Counted from the stretch's first letter, positions 12,213 through 22,644 are shown. The stretch is 64,000 nucleotides of DNA from Symbiodinium kawagutii (GCA_009767595.1 VSDK01008982.1:7967-71966), one strand, 5' to 3'. Translations and numbers: made by a program. Notes: generated by a model not told the origin, from the letters alone.

Positions 12213-12884
12213 TCAAGTTTTGTTTGCCTTTGGTACCTTACCAATCCACTTTAGGATAGTAGGGTCTTCCTTCATCCGCATTTGTCCGTGTAGTAGCACT
12301 TTTCGAAGTAGCTCCAGTGGTGCTCCAGTCTTTGTCAATCCATCCACTAACATATGATCAGTAGGAAGCCATCTCACTTTGACTCCATCACGTTCTACGT
12401 CTCTCTTCACCAGCAACATCTCTATTGCGATTCTCTTGTCTTTCACAGTCATGACTTGTCCGTGAATGTGGTCGTATGCAGGTTTGGAATCGATAGCAAG
12501 TATAATCGGAATCCGTGATGTCCATATCTGATCTTCTTCCAGTTTGTATGCATGAAAGATTGCCTCTGCCCAAAGCGATCGCATCCACTTTGTCTCCGCT
12601 ATAGTCCTTGACAAGCTCAGAAGTTCAGCACCCAGGGTTGATGCCACCTGTCGCTCCTGTTTGAAGCTACGCCACCGTAAAGGTGACATAGGTGCCCACT
12701 CATCACCTCTCAGATTTCTATTTGTCGCGAAGATCATGTATCCTCCTTGACTCTTCATTTTGTCAGCATTGGCGAAGCTAGCATCCGACCATGCACTAAA
12801 CTCGACTTCATTGAGCGGAATGGGTTTCACATGGAGTACGGTATTCGAGAACGGCCTTAGCGAACGCAACCTGCCACGCACCAC
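12213..12884 (-). CDS. copia RNase H domain (detached 3' part of pol)
   Basis: The 223-codon frame contains EFSAWSDASFAN (first catalytic aspartate), a GAELLSLSRTIAE block (catalytic glutamate), AIDSKPAYDHI and a C-terminal DHMLVDGLTK motif. Together these are the usual RNase H end of copia pol, where the domain follows the reverse transcriptase. Homology begins around LHVKPIPLNEVEF (about 12,840); the residues before it belong to the deletion junction with integrase. It is in a different frame from the upstream polyprotein, so it would not be translated as a fusion without frameshifting. Probably non-functional by itself. Confidence 0.8.
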   Translation of the reverse strand: MVRGRLRSLRPFSNTVLHVKPIPLNEVEFSAWSDASFANADKMKSQGGYMIFATNRNLRGDEWAPMSPLRWRSFKQERQVASTLGAELLSLSRTIAETKWMRSLWAEAIFHAYKLEEDQIWTSRIPIILAIDSKPAYDHIHGQVMTVKDKRIAIEMLLVKRDVERDGVKVRWLPTDHMLVDGLTKTGAPLELLRKVLLHGQMRMKEDPTILKWIGKVPKANKT

Positions 12885-15800
12885 CTAGCCTTTCACATAC
12901 CCCATTTTGCCATGGAGCATATGCCGCCGTGACCGAGTGTTCACTCCCATCACTAGACAGGTGATCCGTCCAAGCAGTACCAAACTCCGGCCCACCATCA
13001 CTAACCACCATTTTGGGAACCCCTGCCCACCGTTTCCGGAACCGCCGGCAAGCCTTCCGCACATGTTTGATGTCATAGCCATGCCACAAGGGAACACACA
13101 CCTGGAACCGTGTCGCAAGATCAACTATGTTCAGAACCTTCAGCTTCCGCCATGGCAAGTCAACTTCAAACGTGTCAACACACACCACCTCATTGAATGA
13201 CATGTCTTTGATTGCCTTGGAAACATTGTGACTCTTTTCTCCTTGCATGGTTTGACATGTAGTGCACGTGAGCCCTTTTGCGAGTTTGATACACTTGTCA
13301 TTAGCCCTAGCCGCCTTCAACATCGATATGAACCGTGGTGTCGAGGGATGACCAAGGTTCTCGTGACATCTCCGAAGCAGTGCAACTATCTTCTTTTCGT
13401 CCTGGGTATCCAACGCTTCAACCGTAAGAACACAGTGAACCGCATGGGATTGTCTCCTGTTCTCCTTTTCCAACAGTAGCCCCTTAAGCATACTCTTCAC
13501 CAGTTGTGGGGGATACTCTTGAGCACACTTTGACCGCTGTTTCCAACCGCTTTCTGTTTTGGTCATTCCAAAAATTGGTTGGTGTTCATGGGTTTTGTCG
13601 CATTGTTTGGACAACTGTTCTGCAACTTCAGGACTATTGGTCATGAACCTCGTTCTCTTCCTATGTTTCTTTTTGTTGCCCCTATCTCTCAATCCGTACA
13701 TACATTGATCAAACACAACCTGTTGCACACCATCAAGTTGGGCCACCCTTTCAACCGAACCATCAAACCATGATTTCGCTCCATGGGGGTGTTCGAATCC
13801 AAACAAGTCACCACGTTTCACCTGGTCCTCAGCAACATCCATGCTAAACCGAAGAAATTGTTTGGCTTCCTGAAGGGTTTTCAACCACAACTTGAGATCC
13901 CTGTGTTTGTTCAAACCCTGCAGTTGAGAGAATGGTCCACATGGTGGACTCAGCATGACATACCGTGGCCTCATCCGTTCCAGTGTCTTCCGCAACTCCT
14001 TTCTTTGCTCTTCGCTGCGAAAGTCCCAGCCTGTGAGGATATCATATGAACCCCCACTGCTGAGCCCAAGTTTCTGTGCCATTTCACAAATGCGAGGAAC
14101 TGAAAACACCTCTGCCACATCTATCTGTACTTGGTTGGCTGAAGTTATAAACAAGATATCTAAACGATCATTGGAACTACCGCGTGTCCATGTCTTCTCC
14201 AGCTCATTGTCAATGAATGCAGTCTCATCCGCAGTCATAGTTCGTTCACTAGGCATGGTGTCTTGAGATTCCGTCCTCACAGTTCCTGACCAGCCATCTC
14301 CCAGAGTTCGTCCTCTTCCATCGCACCCTCTGTGGCAAGTGCCTGCAGCCAACCTCCGCCTTCTCGGGGACGACGACGAGTGGGTGGATTCTCTCTCGGA
14401 GTCATCTCCTCCAGGCGCTTCATGATGGCCTCTGCTGCATGATTCACCACCTGCTGGTACTCCTGGGCACTCATGCTGCTCATGCCGCTCTTCTCCAGGA
14501 TCTTCTCTGTCTCCTTCTTGATTTTGTCCTTCTTGCTCATGGACATAGGTGGTACAGGCATCTGGCTTGATCCTGCCTGTTGCTGCTTGCTCCACTTGTC
14601 TTCGATACGCTTCTTCTTCTGGGTGTCCACGTAGAGGCGCAGCTGCTTCATCGGTGGCGTGAACGTCTTGTCCACATGAGTTCTCACCCATTGAACATAG
14701 CCCTTGTCCTCGAGGTAGATCTGGCGGAATTTCAACTTCTTGTGTTTTCCGTGGGCCGCAATCTGCTGTCCGCTCACTGGACATCCTGCTTCGTCTTCTG
14801 GAAGATCCGGTTCTACATCCAGATTGGCCTTCACGTATCCTTCCTTGGTGTTCGTCTGCTCCACCGCCAGGTCCTCCATCAACTCTTGGGCAAGCGGGCT
14901 CAACATGGCTCTGCTCTGGTCGCGAACTTGTGCTTTTGGAACGGCTACTCTCCTCGAACACTGGAATTGCATAGTGTCCACGTGCAGTTCGCTTCAACTT
15001 GATAGGTGTTTTGTCTAACCGGTTGAAAACACAAACATCATTCTGCATATCCAAAACACACTTCAACTGTCTCAACAACTCCTTGGAAAACAGAAAAGGT
15101 GTGTGAGATCCAGATCCAGGTAGCACAGCCGCATGCACAACTACTCTACTACTTCCCAAAGTAACAGGTATCTGCGCAACCTCCCTAGAAACTAAAGTTC
15201 CGGCATTCCCAAACCGAAACTCGTTGACTTCAGCCCTTCGGATGACTTTCAAACCAATCTCATTGAGTTTGCTTTCGATTCCCCTAAGAACCAACTCCCC
15301 AACTAAAGTCTTCCTACAGGCTGTGTCAGGCACCGCATACTCGCACAGATTCGCGGTGTCTCTGTCCGTCTGGAAAACATCAAAACGCTGAGACTCCTTT
15401 GAAGCCCCCCCCTCAGCCAGTCTCAGTACATCTTGTTCATATGACGTGATCAGCACGTCATGGTCCACATCTGCTTCTGGGTCGTGACGCTCAGGAATCT
15501 TGTTCTTCTTGGATTCATGCTTGTCATCGATGACAAAACTGGCACTCCCGGTCCACATCGCCTTCATTCGTTCATGTGGTGTCTTGCTGATCTGGTAGTT
15601 GTCATTCACCGTCTCATGCATGCAGTTGACATACTTGATCTCAGTCTTCCGCTGTCCCGTGAGCTCTTCTAGAAGAACAGGTACATCAGTCATTCCATTT
15701 GGTGAAAACAGTCCCTTCCTCATCTTCACATGATGTCTAATCAGCAACTTCTCCTTCCGCTGTAGTTCCCAGTAGTCTTTCTTCTTTGCATGAATCTTTT

Positions 15801-16884
15801 CTTTGTTCCCGGCCGTCTGGTAATCCACGAGCTTCTGAATCGTCACCGCATCATTCCCAACCGTGTCCACCTTATAGACGTCAAACTTCTCATCGTCGCT
15901 GTCAATGAAGTCCACAACATGAACCTCCTTCGTGGTGTGGTCCGCACTCGAGCTTGACTTGCCCTTCTCCTTTGCCCTGACTGGGCACTCCTTCTTCCAA
16001 TGACCAGTTCTTCTGCAGTAATGGCATGTCGTGCGTTGTTTGAGTGCTTCTATTTTCCCACGCACAGTTCCACTGAGCTGCCATGCCGTGGGTTGACGAT
16101 ACCCTCGGCTCACTTTCTTCTCTCTCATCTTCTGTCGAACTGCAGCATAGGCCTCGAAGGTGTCTAGGGCATCCTCGGAGTCATAGCTATCACCTGCCTG
16201 AAGCTGCATAGCAATGGTCTCCATCACCTCCAGTGGTTCTTCCCCACTGTCTTCTCCGCCTTGGTCTCGAAGATGCTCATGGTCACCATCCTTCTCGGTC
16301 ACGAAGATGTCCTTCATCTTGGCTGTCTTCGATGCTTTCCCATGTGGAAACACTCCTGGAACAGCCTTCTGAACTTCCACGTATTTGACCGATCCCTGAG
16401 TGGCCGTGAGAATCATCGCCTCCGAAGCTGAGTCGAGAGCCAACTTCTTCAAAAGCATCCAGCCCCTGACTTCCTCTGGTAGTTCAACCCCGTTACGTAG
16501 CAGGGCCTTGTACGCCGTGTCAAGTCTGGTGCTAAAGTTTCTGTAGGTCTCTGACTCCCGAATGGCAATGGTGTAAAAGTACTCCTTCATCACTCGTTGA
16601 AGTTCATCCTTCGAAGGTTCCTTGTACTTCTCATCTAGCGTGTCCAACACCAATTTCCATCCTTGTTCCTTGGTGATTTCATCAATCTCCAAAGCTTCCA
16701 TCAGCTCCTCCGCCTCCCCAGATAGGTGTTCGAGTAGGCGTGCTCCCGACTTCTTCTCTGGCACATTGGTTGGTAGGGACATCAGGTATAACTGTGCCCG
16801 ACGTCGCCATTTTCTGTATTCACTGGCATCTTCTCCGGTGAACTTGTCTAAGCTCTTTGGATTCCCCTCTTTCTCAGCCGACAT
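12808..16884 (-). CDS. copia Gag-protease-methyltransferase-like-integrase polyprotein, truncated
   Basis: I place the start at the ATG at 16,884 (MSAEKEGNPKSLDKF). A Gag domain is followed by a CCHC zinc knuckle (CHYCRRTGHWKKEC, nucleotides about 16,026-15,985) and a retropepsin-like motif with PDTACRKTL (about 15,335). A charged linker of about 235 codons follows, whose other frame looks more protein-like. Then comes a Rossmann-like domain with AEVFSVPR, YDILTGWDF and the SPPCGPFS motif (about 13,945), resembling motif IV of DNA cytosine-5 methyltransferases. Integrase comes next, with its HHCC zinc site (HENLGHPS...CTTC) and catalytic D, D, E in VCVDTFE, VSDGGPEFG and GVCERLGG. The protein ends in a wrong frame after GGAW because of the deletion. 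Family roles are known; activity here is inferred. Confidence 0.88.
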   Translation of the reverse strand: MSAEKEGNPKSLDKFTGEDASEYRKWRRRAQLYLMSLPTNVPEKKSGARLLEHLSGEAEELMEALEIDEITKEQGWKLVLDTLDEKYKEPSKDELQRVMKEYFYTIAIRESETYRNFSTRLDTAYKALLRNGVELPEEVRGWMLLKKLALDSASEAMILTATQGSVKYVEVQKAVPGVFPHGKASKTAKMKDIFVTEKDGDHEHLRDQGGEDSGEEPLEVMETIAMQLQAGDSYDSEDALDTFEAYAAVRQKMREKKVSRGYRQPTAWQLSGTVRGKIEALKQRTTCHYCRRTGHWKKECPVRAKEKGKSSSSADHTTKEVHVVDFIDSDDEKFDVYKVDTVGNDAVTIQKLVDYQTAGNKEKIHAKKKDYWELQRKEKLLIRHHVKMRKGLFSPNGMTDVPVLLEELTGQRKTEIKYVNCMHETVNDNYQISKTPHERMKAMWTGSASFVIDDKHESKKNKIPERHDPEADVDHDVLITSYEQDVLRLAEGGASKESQRFDVFQTDRDTANLCEYAVPDTACRKTLVGELVLRGIESKLNEIGLKVIRRAEVNEFRFGNAGTLVSREVAQIPVTLGSSRVVVHAAVLPGSGSHTPFLFSKELLRQLKCVLDMQNDVCVFNRLDKTPIKLKRTARGHYAIPVFEESSRSKSTSSRPEQSHVEPACPRVDGGPGGGADEHQGRIREGQSGCRTGSSRRRSRMSSERTADCGPRKTQEVEIPPDLPRGQGLCSMGENSCGQDVHATDEAAAPLRGHPEEEAYRRQVEQAATGRIKPDACTTYVHEQEGQNQEGDREDPGEERHEQHECPGVPAGGESCSRGHHEAPGGDDSERESTHSSSSPRRRRLAAGTCHRGCDGRGRTLGDGWSGTVRTESQDTMPSERTMTADETAFIDNELEKTWTRGSSNDRLDILFITSANQVQIDVAEVFSVPRICEMAQKLGLSSGGSYDILTGWDFRSEEQRKELRKTLERMRPRYVMLSPPCGPFSQLQGLNKHRDLKLWLKTLQEAKQFLRFSMDVAEDQVKRGDLFGFEHPHGAKSWFDGSVERVAQLDGVQQVVFDQCMYGLRDRGNKKKHRKRTRFMTNSPEVAEQLSKQCDKTHEHQPIFGMTKTESGWKQRSKCAQEYPPQLVKSMLKGLLLEKENRRQSHAVHCVLTVEALDTQDEKKIVALLRRCHENLGHPSTPRFISMLKAARANDKCIKLAKGLTCTTCQTMQGEKSHNVSKAIKDMSFNEVVCVDTFEVDLPWRKLKVLNIVDLATRFQVCVPLWHGYDIKHVRKACRRFRKRWAGVPKMVVSDGGPEFGTAWTDHLSSDGSEHSVTAAYAPWQNGVCERLGGAWQVAFAKAVLEYRTPCETHSAQ
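14277..14981 (-). CDS. alternative-frame 234-codon ORF inside the copia polyprotein
   Basis: This frame is open across the same DNA that the main polyprotein reads as a low-complexity Arg/Gly/Ser/Glu-rich stretch. It contains LKFRQIYLEDKGYVQWV and MKQLRLYVDTQ, then a Lys/Glu-rich helical part. It reads more like a structured domain than the main-frame version and lies between protease and methyltransferase-like domains. Two compensating frameshifts in the element, or programmed frameshifting, could explain both frames staying open. Confidence 0.5.
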   Translation of the reverse strand: MDTMQFQCSRRVAVPKAQVRDQSRAMLSPLAQELMEDLAVEQTNTKEGYVKANLDVEPDLPEDEAGCPVSGQQIAAHGKHKKLKFRQIYLEDKGYVQWVRTHVDKTFTPPMKQLRLYVDTQKKKRIEDKWSKQQQAGSSQMPVPPMSMSKKDKIKKETEKILEKSGMSSMSAQEYQQVVNHAAEAIMKRLEEMTPRENPPTRRRPREGGGWLQALATEGAMEEDELWEMAGQEL

Positions 16885-16951
16885 TCCCAAAGCTCACTCT
16901 TTTCCCAAGCGTCGCTCCCTTCACCGATGCCAGCACTGGCTAGCGCCGGAT

Positions 16952-16969
16952 CCAGGAGCTCCGCTACCA
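16952..16969 (-). other. primer-binding site of the copia element
   Basis: One base inside the 5' LTR the minus strand reads TGGTAGCGGAGC. It would pair with a tRNA ending GCTCCGCTACCA, close to the 3' end of eukaryotic initiator methionine tRNA (…CTGCTACCA), the usual copia primer. Confidence 0.6.
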
Positions 16970-16970
16970 C

Positions 16971-17140
16971 TGACAAACCCAGTAGAGCAGGATCTATCGC
17001 ATGGCTTCACACTACGAGTCAGCTTTTTGTCATCAGCTAAGCAAGGGGGGGCTTGTGCCACCATACCGTCGAATCGTTCACATGCCTACGTCAACACATG
17101 ACGTGTCACAAATCAGCTCATGTCGAGACATGTTTTCACA
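16971..17140 (-). repeat. 5' LTR (right copy)
   Basis: 170 bp, identical by eye to 11,968-12,137. It would hold the promoter and transcription start for the minus-strand element. Confidence 0.9.
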
Positions 17141-17145
17141 GGAAC
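17141..17145. repeat. target-site duplication, right (GGAAC)
   Basis: Matches 11,963-11,967 exactly. Confidence 0.85.
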
Positions 17146-17923
17146 ATGAAATGTCATGTTTCCTTTTGGTTTTTGATTTTACGTCCAAAGAAAAGGTTTC
17201 CAAAGGTAGCGGAGTGGACGCGAAACATTTTGACTAAATCCTGCGATGTGGCGATATGTCAATGCTTCAAGGTGCAACGAACGATACGTGTCCTGTTTTG
17301 AGTTAGGTTCACCGTTTCAGTTTTCGATGCCTCTTTGTGGTCGCATGACGCGCGCGAATGAGAAGTGTCCTTTCGAAATTGTTTGTTTCAAGAAAGGCGG
17401 GAGGGAGTGGTGGGTTCAAAGAGGCACTTTTGGCCCAAATTTTGTCCCCGCCTCCCCTTACGCAAGATTTGTGGAGGGATCTGCTCAATGTTGCAAGCTT
17501 GTTGGATTCACTGATGGTGATTTCAATTTTTCATCCAAGTGATTAAAGGACAAAAGAAAATAAACCGAATAAACTGCCAAACCCACGGAACGAATAGCCC
17601 CATATTCACAGCTGTGCGGAACAAAAGGTCCGAGTGCGAGTGTTTCCGTTTCCATGTTGGTTTTATTTTTTTAAAACAAATCTTGATCATGAATTTTATT
17701 TCGGCGAAACAAACCGACTTATTCATATTTGTGTTGTATAGTTATGTTTACGCTGTGGGTTTGAGATATGTCAAGGCCGTTTTTCTTAGTTTGTGCTACC
17801 TCTATTTGTCAGAACCCCCCGTCGTTGTATTACAACAATTCGGCCATCTTGACTAACCATGGCTTGAACTTTGTTTCGTTTCCAAGTCCCAATCTCCCAG
17901 CAAAACAACTCCCATCTTGCAAG

Positions 17924-18277
17924 GCCAGCTATTCAAATGGATGCCGAGGGGTTGAAGCTGTGACAGCCGACTTGCCAGTCCTTCCGAGTTCTCGTTGTGG
18001 TCCCAGTTTCCAAGGTCGTTGCGGTGATGGTTTGTCGTGCTGCAGTGGTGCTGGGTGGTGCGGAAACTCTCCAGCTCATTGTGGAGACCAATGTCAACCA
18101 TCCTATGGCACCTGTAATGCAGATCAGAACCCGAGCTTGCCGGTCACTACTGATGGTACTTGTGGTCCAGGAAGACGCTGCGCAACTGGCTTATGTTGCA
18201 GTCAGTATGGTTGGTGTGGCACGTCAACCGACCATTGTGACGGTGGTTGCCTTCCGTTGTATGGTCGTTGCAACTGA
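17924..18277 (+). CDS. hevein-type chitin-binding domains, inferred exon 2 of the phospholipase-like gene
   Basis: Starting at the inferred acceptor (tgcaag|GCC), the frame opens with ASYSNGC, which completes the hevein domain cut at 10,546. Two full CBM18 domains follow: 17,996-18,118 (CCSGAGWCGN core) and 18,161-18,274 (CCSQYGWCGT core), each with the eight-cysteine pattern. The stop comes right after the last CN, so the protein ends with its domain. The same open frame extends back to 17,768, but that part is AT-rich and looks like intron. If not joined to exon 1 this would be a small two-domain chitin-binding protein with no convincing signal peptide. Confidence 0.65.
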   Translation, partial: ASYSNGCRGVEAVTADLPVLPSSRCGPSFQGRCGDGLSCCSGAGWCGNSPAHCGDQCQPSYGTCNADQNPSLPVTTDGTCGPGRRCATGLCCSQYGWCGTSTDHCDGGCLPLYGRCN

Positions 18278-21200
18278 GAGTGGCTATGACTAGCCAGAAA
18301 ACTGAGGGGCTGTGTTCAGCTAGAGTATATAATATATAATTAGACAATTCAAATCCAGCTGGGTTCACCGGCATGTAAAGAGGCCATGTGCACTTTTTTC
18401 AGTTGGAGCTTGATGCCCTTGGGATCCAATGAGCATATCGGCAGGCCAGCTCAAATTTCCTTTGGCCCAAGGTGCATCAGGTATCAAATGATATCAAATT
18501 ATCATGTTCCAGCGGAGCTCGGATGGCTCCGTGTCCTGTTCCGGCTGCGACTCGTAGCATTTATATAAAATTTAGATTCGTTTGAACGTGGTCCTACTTC
18601 GATCCTTTCCCGGCCATGACAGCAGAATGGGGCACACGGCCAGATATGGCACTGAAATTGTCATTGCGTGGGGGAAGAACAAGCGTCCACAATTTGTTGG
18701 AGAAATGTTGGAAAATGAAGTAAATGCTCGAAAGAGCAATGTTGGCCAGCGAAGAAAGGTTCGCCGCAAAGTAGGCATTAACAAGCGCTTGCGAAGTCAA
18801 GTCAAAGTCGTAGTTCCCACCGACATGAAAAGATTTGTTGCGCGATCTTGCAGGCTTGGGCTTGTGTTTGATTGTGTGGCAGATATATTATCCTGAGTCA
18901 AGTGAAGGAATATGAAAGTCTGAAGGATGTTGTTTCAGATTTGTTTGGCGGTTTGAAGCGTCGAATTTCCGCCTTCTGCAGAGGACATCCCTTGGAGGCT
19001 CGCCTTGACAGCGACCCTGCGCTATGATGTCGGACGAGACTTCCAGGCCGGGTGCACCAAAGATTGGTGAGTGCGGTGCGATGTTCTGGAGGCTCCAGGC
19101 CTTGCTTTTTGGGCGGAGTCCCTTCTGCCCCGTTCCCACAGGCTGAAGCAAAGTGTGGTCTCAACAGCAAACGGATGCTGTTTGAAGTGGTTTGGGTTTC
19201 TTTTTTATTGCCAAAAGATACAATCAACATATCATGAAAGGATGAGTCAGCTAAATGAGTTGTCTTCATGGGAGCGTATGGGCTATTCAACTCGGGCAGG
19301 TGAATTGGCAGTCTATGTGGATTACAGTGGCCACCAGTCCTTCACCAAAAGCGTGCTTTTGGTGGACACGTCGGGTGACTCCATGCAGTGCGACTGAACT
19401 CACTTCAAAAGAGCCTTAGTTTTTGGCAATGCGTTTGTTTTTTCTGACATCCCTGTTTGTCAACACCTTCAGATTTGTGTAATGCATCATGTATTTTGCG
19501 AGGGATTGTTTCTTGAAATCCTTCACCAGTGAAAAGCCAAGACTCGGCGATGTGCTTTCTATTGATTTCTCGCATTCAAAAGCAGGGGGCGCGGGATGCA
19601 TGATGTTTGGCAAAGACAGCGTATGGGCAGTCGTGTGACTTGTCAGGATCGCGCATGGAGGGCAAAGAAGTGGAATGGCAATTGCAGGAAAACCAAGTGA
19701 TCTCTACCATGACAATTTTGCAACACGCCAAGTGTGGTGAACCCTCCAGGGAGAACAAGAACAAGAAGTGAAGCTGAAGATGAGCACTGACGGCCAGAAA
19801 AAAACTGCTGTCCTCAAGTTGCAGGCCGAGTCACTTCATCAATTTGGCTATGAAACGCGCGGGTGATGAACGCCACGTTGATGGTGAGCTTAGAACCTTG
19901 GTGACAAGACTTTGGTCGCAATTTATGCAAGTTGGTGCCGAAAAGACTTTATGGGTTTTCCGACAGATCCACAACCATGAACTTTGCAGAACACTATAAC
20001 AATACCCTATATCTTCCAGAAACCTATTCAGAATTTGCGTTTCTTGCGTGGCAAAGAGTGGGACTTCTCTTGCCAACGGTCTACCAAGAAGTCTTGGCCC
20101 TATCGGGAACCCTGCCGAAGAAATTATCCAGAATTATTCAGAACCCCTCCAGAACCTCTAACCTTTTATGAACCAATGCAGGACATTGTCCACCTCATCA
20201 GGACAAAATGCGCAAACTTATCAGCAACTCTTTTGGATCTTGTGGAATCCGAATCTTTTTGAAATCTTATCAAACACCTTTCTGGAACCATGCAGAGTTG
20301 TATCAAAAACCTTTCCAGAATCACCTATCGGGAACGCTAGAGACGACAGCCAGCCCAGCTGTAGGCTTGCGGATTGATTCTCTTCCAAACTGGTATGAAA
20401 GCAAGCTTTCTGGATGCAAACTTTGCTTTCCCACAAAAACAAAACTTTGATTTCTTCAACCACATGTTAGCCTCGTTGGCAGGTTGTGATTTGCCCATGA
20501 TAGTGGCATGCAAAGCCAACAAGTATAACTGCAATGATGGTATCTTGCGTCATGTTGGATGTAACCATCCCAAGTTCAGACCAACTGAATTGTGGCTATT
20601 TTTGTTTAAATTTCCAGATGCATGCAATGATGACGGTCATCTTTATCGCTTTTGACGGAAACAAAGGATTTCTTGTCGCGCCAACGTTTTGGATGAAGCA
20701 TGCTGGCACTTCAGGTTTTTGACATATTCCACATATTTCCCCAGGCAGTTGCAATGCACACTTGTGTTACTGCTTTTGTCCATCTGGTTTTCCGGTTTGA
20801 CAATGGGAATGACCCACATGAACATTCAGTGCCGAGTTGGGTGTCGTTGTCTTTGTCCACGATTCACATTTTTGCCCAATTTTGACGGCCGCTGCGAGGA
20901 GTGTCTCGCAAGCATCCAAGATCAAGCCCATCCATGCTGCAGACAGATGATGAATTTGCCAGCAAGAAAATATGGCAACTCAGTCGCAACTCAGTTTCTT
21001 CAGTGCAATGGAGCTGCGGTTGCGATGATTTTTAACCTTCAGATCTCCACCTTGTTGGACCGCCTACGTGACCCCAAGTGATACTTTCGTGCTTCACTTT
21101 TGCCATCTCCAGGCAAGAACTGGGTGGCAGTCATGAGGCATCATACTTGCAGGAGCACAGGGTCCTCCCCGCAAAAAGGTGATGGTTTGTGAGGCAAGCC

Positions 21201-22644
21201 TCCGGCTGATCGAGTTGGGTGCAAAGTACTTAGGGGTCGAGGGGGTGGACGTCTTTCAAGTCCGCTCACCTAGCTCATCTATTGGCGAACTTTTTCAGCA
21301 TTTTCCACCCCTTCATGCGTCCATCATTGTTCATCGTGTCTGTCATTGGCCGCTGTGCGTGTTTTTGCAGCAGCCGTGTCAATTTTTTATGCCTTGCCTT
21401 GTCTCCACATTTTGAAAGTCATTGTTCATTATTTACACCTTGTCTCCGCAAAGCCGTGTTCGCTCAGCGCTCAAGAATCGTCCTCCTCAGGCATCGGGAA
21501 GTGTTCGTGGGTGTTTTAGATATGCCTGTGACAGTGGCTGCTGCTGCTGCTGCTGCAAAAGTGAGTCAAATTTGGAAGGAATTGCATCGTCGTTTGTGAC
21601 GTAGAACACATTTGCGGGCACGCCCTGAAAGTTGCAATTTTCTTGTGCAAGACTTTCGTGCGGCAGGTGCAAAGTTTTATTTTGATCCCCACCTTCAGTT
21701 CGCGCAGCCAGCGCAATTTTTGGGAGCGATGGGAATCCGTTCTGCTTGGCAAGCAGAAAGCTTGGAGCATGCATGTGCTTTTGACAAGTCAGTAGAGTTC
21801 AAAAATTGCAAACCCAGTGTGACGATGCCTGATTTCTTTGCTAGACGAAGTCTTGACGTCTTGACAGAGTTTCGAGCTTGGGGCACATGAGGGTTGTCTT
21901 GTAAAGCGTCCATTTCGGGCTTCGCATAAGGAAACCATGTTCACCTCTTGATCTCTCATAAACTAAAGTATATAACTGGCATGCGGTTTCTTTAGTTCAC
22001 GAAAATGGACAGCTTTCTATCCATTGATCTATCATTCTATTTCTATTGATGAAATCTCGAAGTCGATCTGCTTAAAACTGAACCTAAACATGTCTATCTA
22101 ATCTACCTGTTACCTAAATGTTTGTGTCTAAGATCGATCGATCGATCTGAAGCTATCTTTATGAAATTGTCGCATGCAAAACTCATTATCAGCGCTAACA
22201 CTTACATTGCATTTATTTGCCCCGCCCTGTGAGTGGGTACAGTGCTACTGCCCACACCGCATCAGGAATTTGGAAGAACTCAGATATTGGGCAACATGCA
22301 AATTGAAAGTGGTGTTTTTGATCCCTGTTTTTGACACCTTCTTTTTAAGGCAGTTGCCCAAATCAAATATTTGGAAAGACTATTTATCCTATCCTGTTTT
22401 ATTTGCTCATTGTGGCCAGAGACACCAGCAAGGTCTGCATCATTGGCATCATTGGCGCACACAATGTGTATATAGATGAAGAATCCGTCAGAAGTTGACA
22501 GTTGGGTGCTAAGTTTGAACGCTGGTTGCGCAGGCGATTCTTGCATGGAAGCGCATGGAAGATTGGGGCGTAGAGCCTATGGCCTATAGTTGAAAATGCG
22601 GCCCCGTGGGGCCCCGCGACACAGGTGTTCTGGACAGCGCAGAC

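Larger units (their letters stand above)
11968..17140 (-). mobile_element. complete Ty1/copia-type LTR retrotransposon, RT-deleted, LTRs identical
   Basis: Two 170-bp direct repeats (11,968-12,137 and 16,971-17,140) begin TG and end CA, show no difference by eye, and are flanked by the 5-bp duplication GGAAC. On the minus strand the order is 5' LTR, primer-binding site, Gag, zinc knuckle, aspartic protease, a methyltransferase-like domain, integrase, RNase H, polypurine tract, 3' LTR. Integrase before RNase H is the copia order. The reverse transcriptase that should lie between integrase and RNase H is gone, with a frame change at the junction near 12,840-12,885. Identical LTRs imply a very recent insertion, so the reverse transcriptase was probably supplied by another element. 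Confidence 0.9.
10547..17923 (+). other. inferred 7.4-kb GC-AG intron of the phospholipase/chitin-binding gene
   Basis: The second hevein domain breaks off at GVGCQ (codon cag ending 10,546), and the missing end (ASYSNGC) resumes in the right frame at 17,924. Both junctions read AG|GC ('tgccag|GC' and 'tgcaag|GC'), the boundary repeat common in dinoflagellate introns, and the phase is 0 on both sides. The interval contains a complete minus-strand copia element and an older reverse transcriptase remnant. A cDNA would settle it; the alternative is two separate genes or a broken one. Confidence 0.5.

Noticed and set aside
20689-21081. Cysteine-rich 130-codon frame
   Set aside because: No conserved cysteine spacing, no splice or start context, and overlapping frames are also open.
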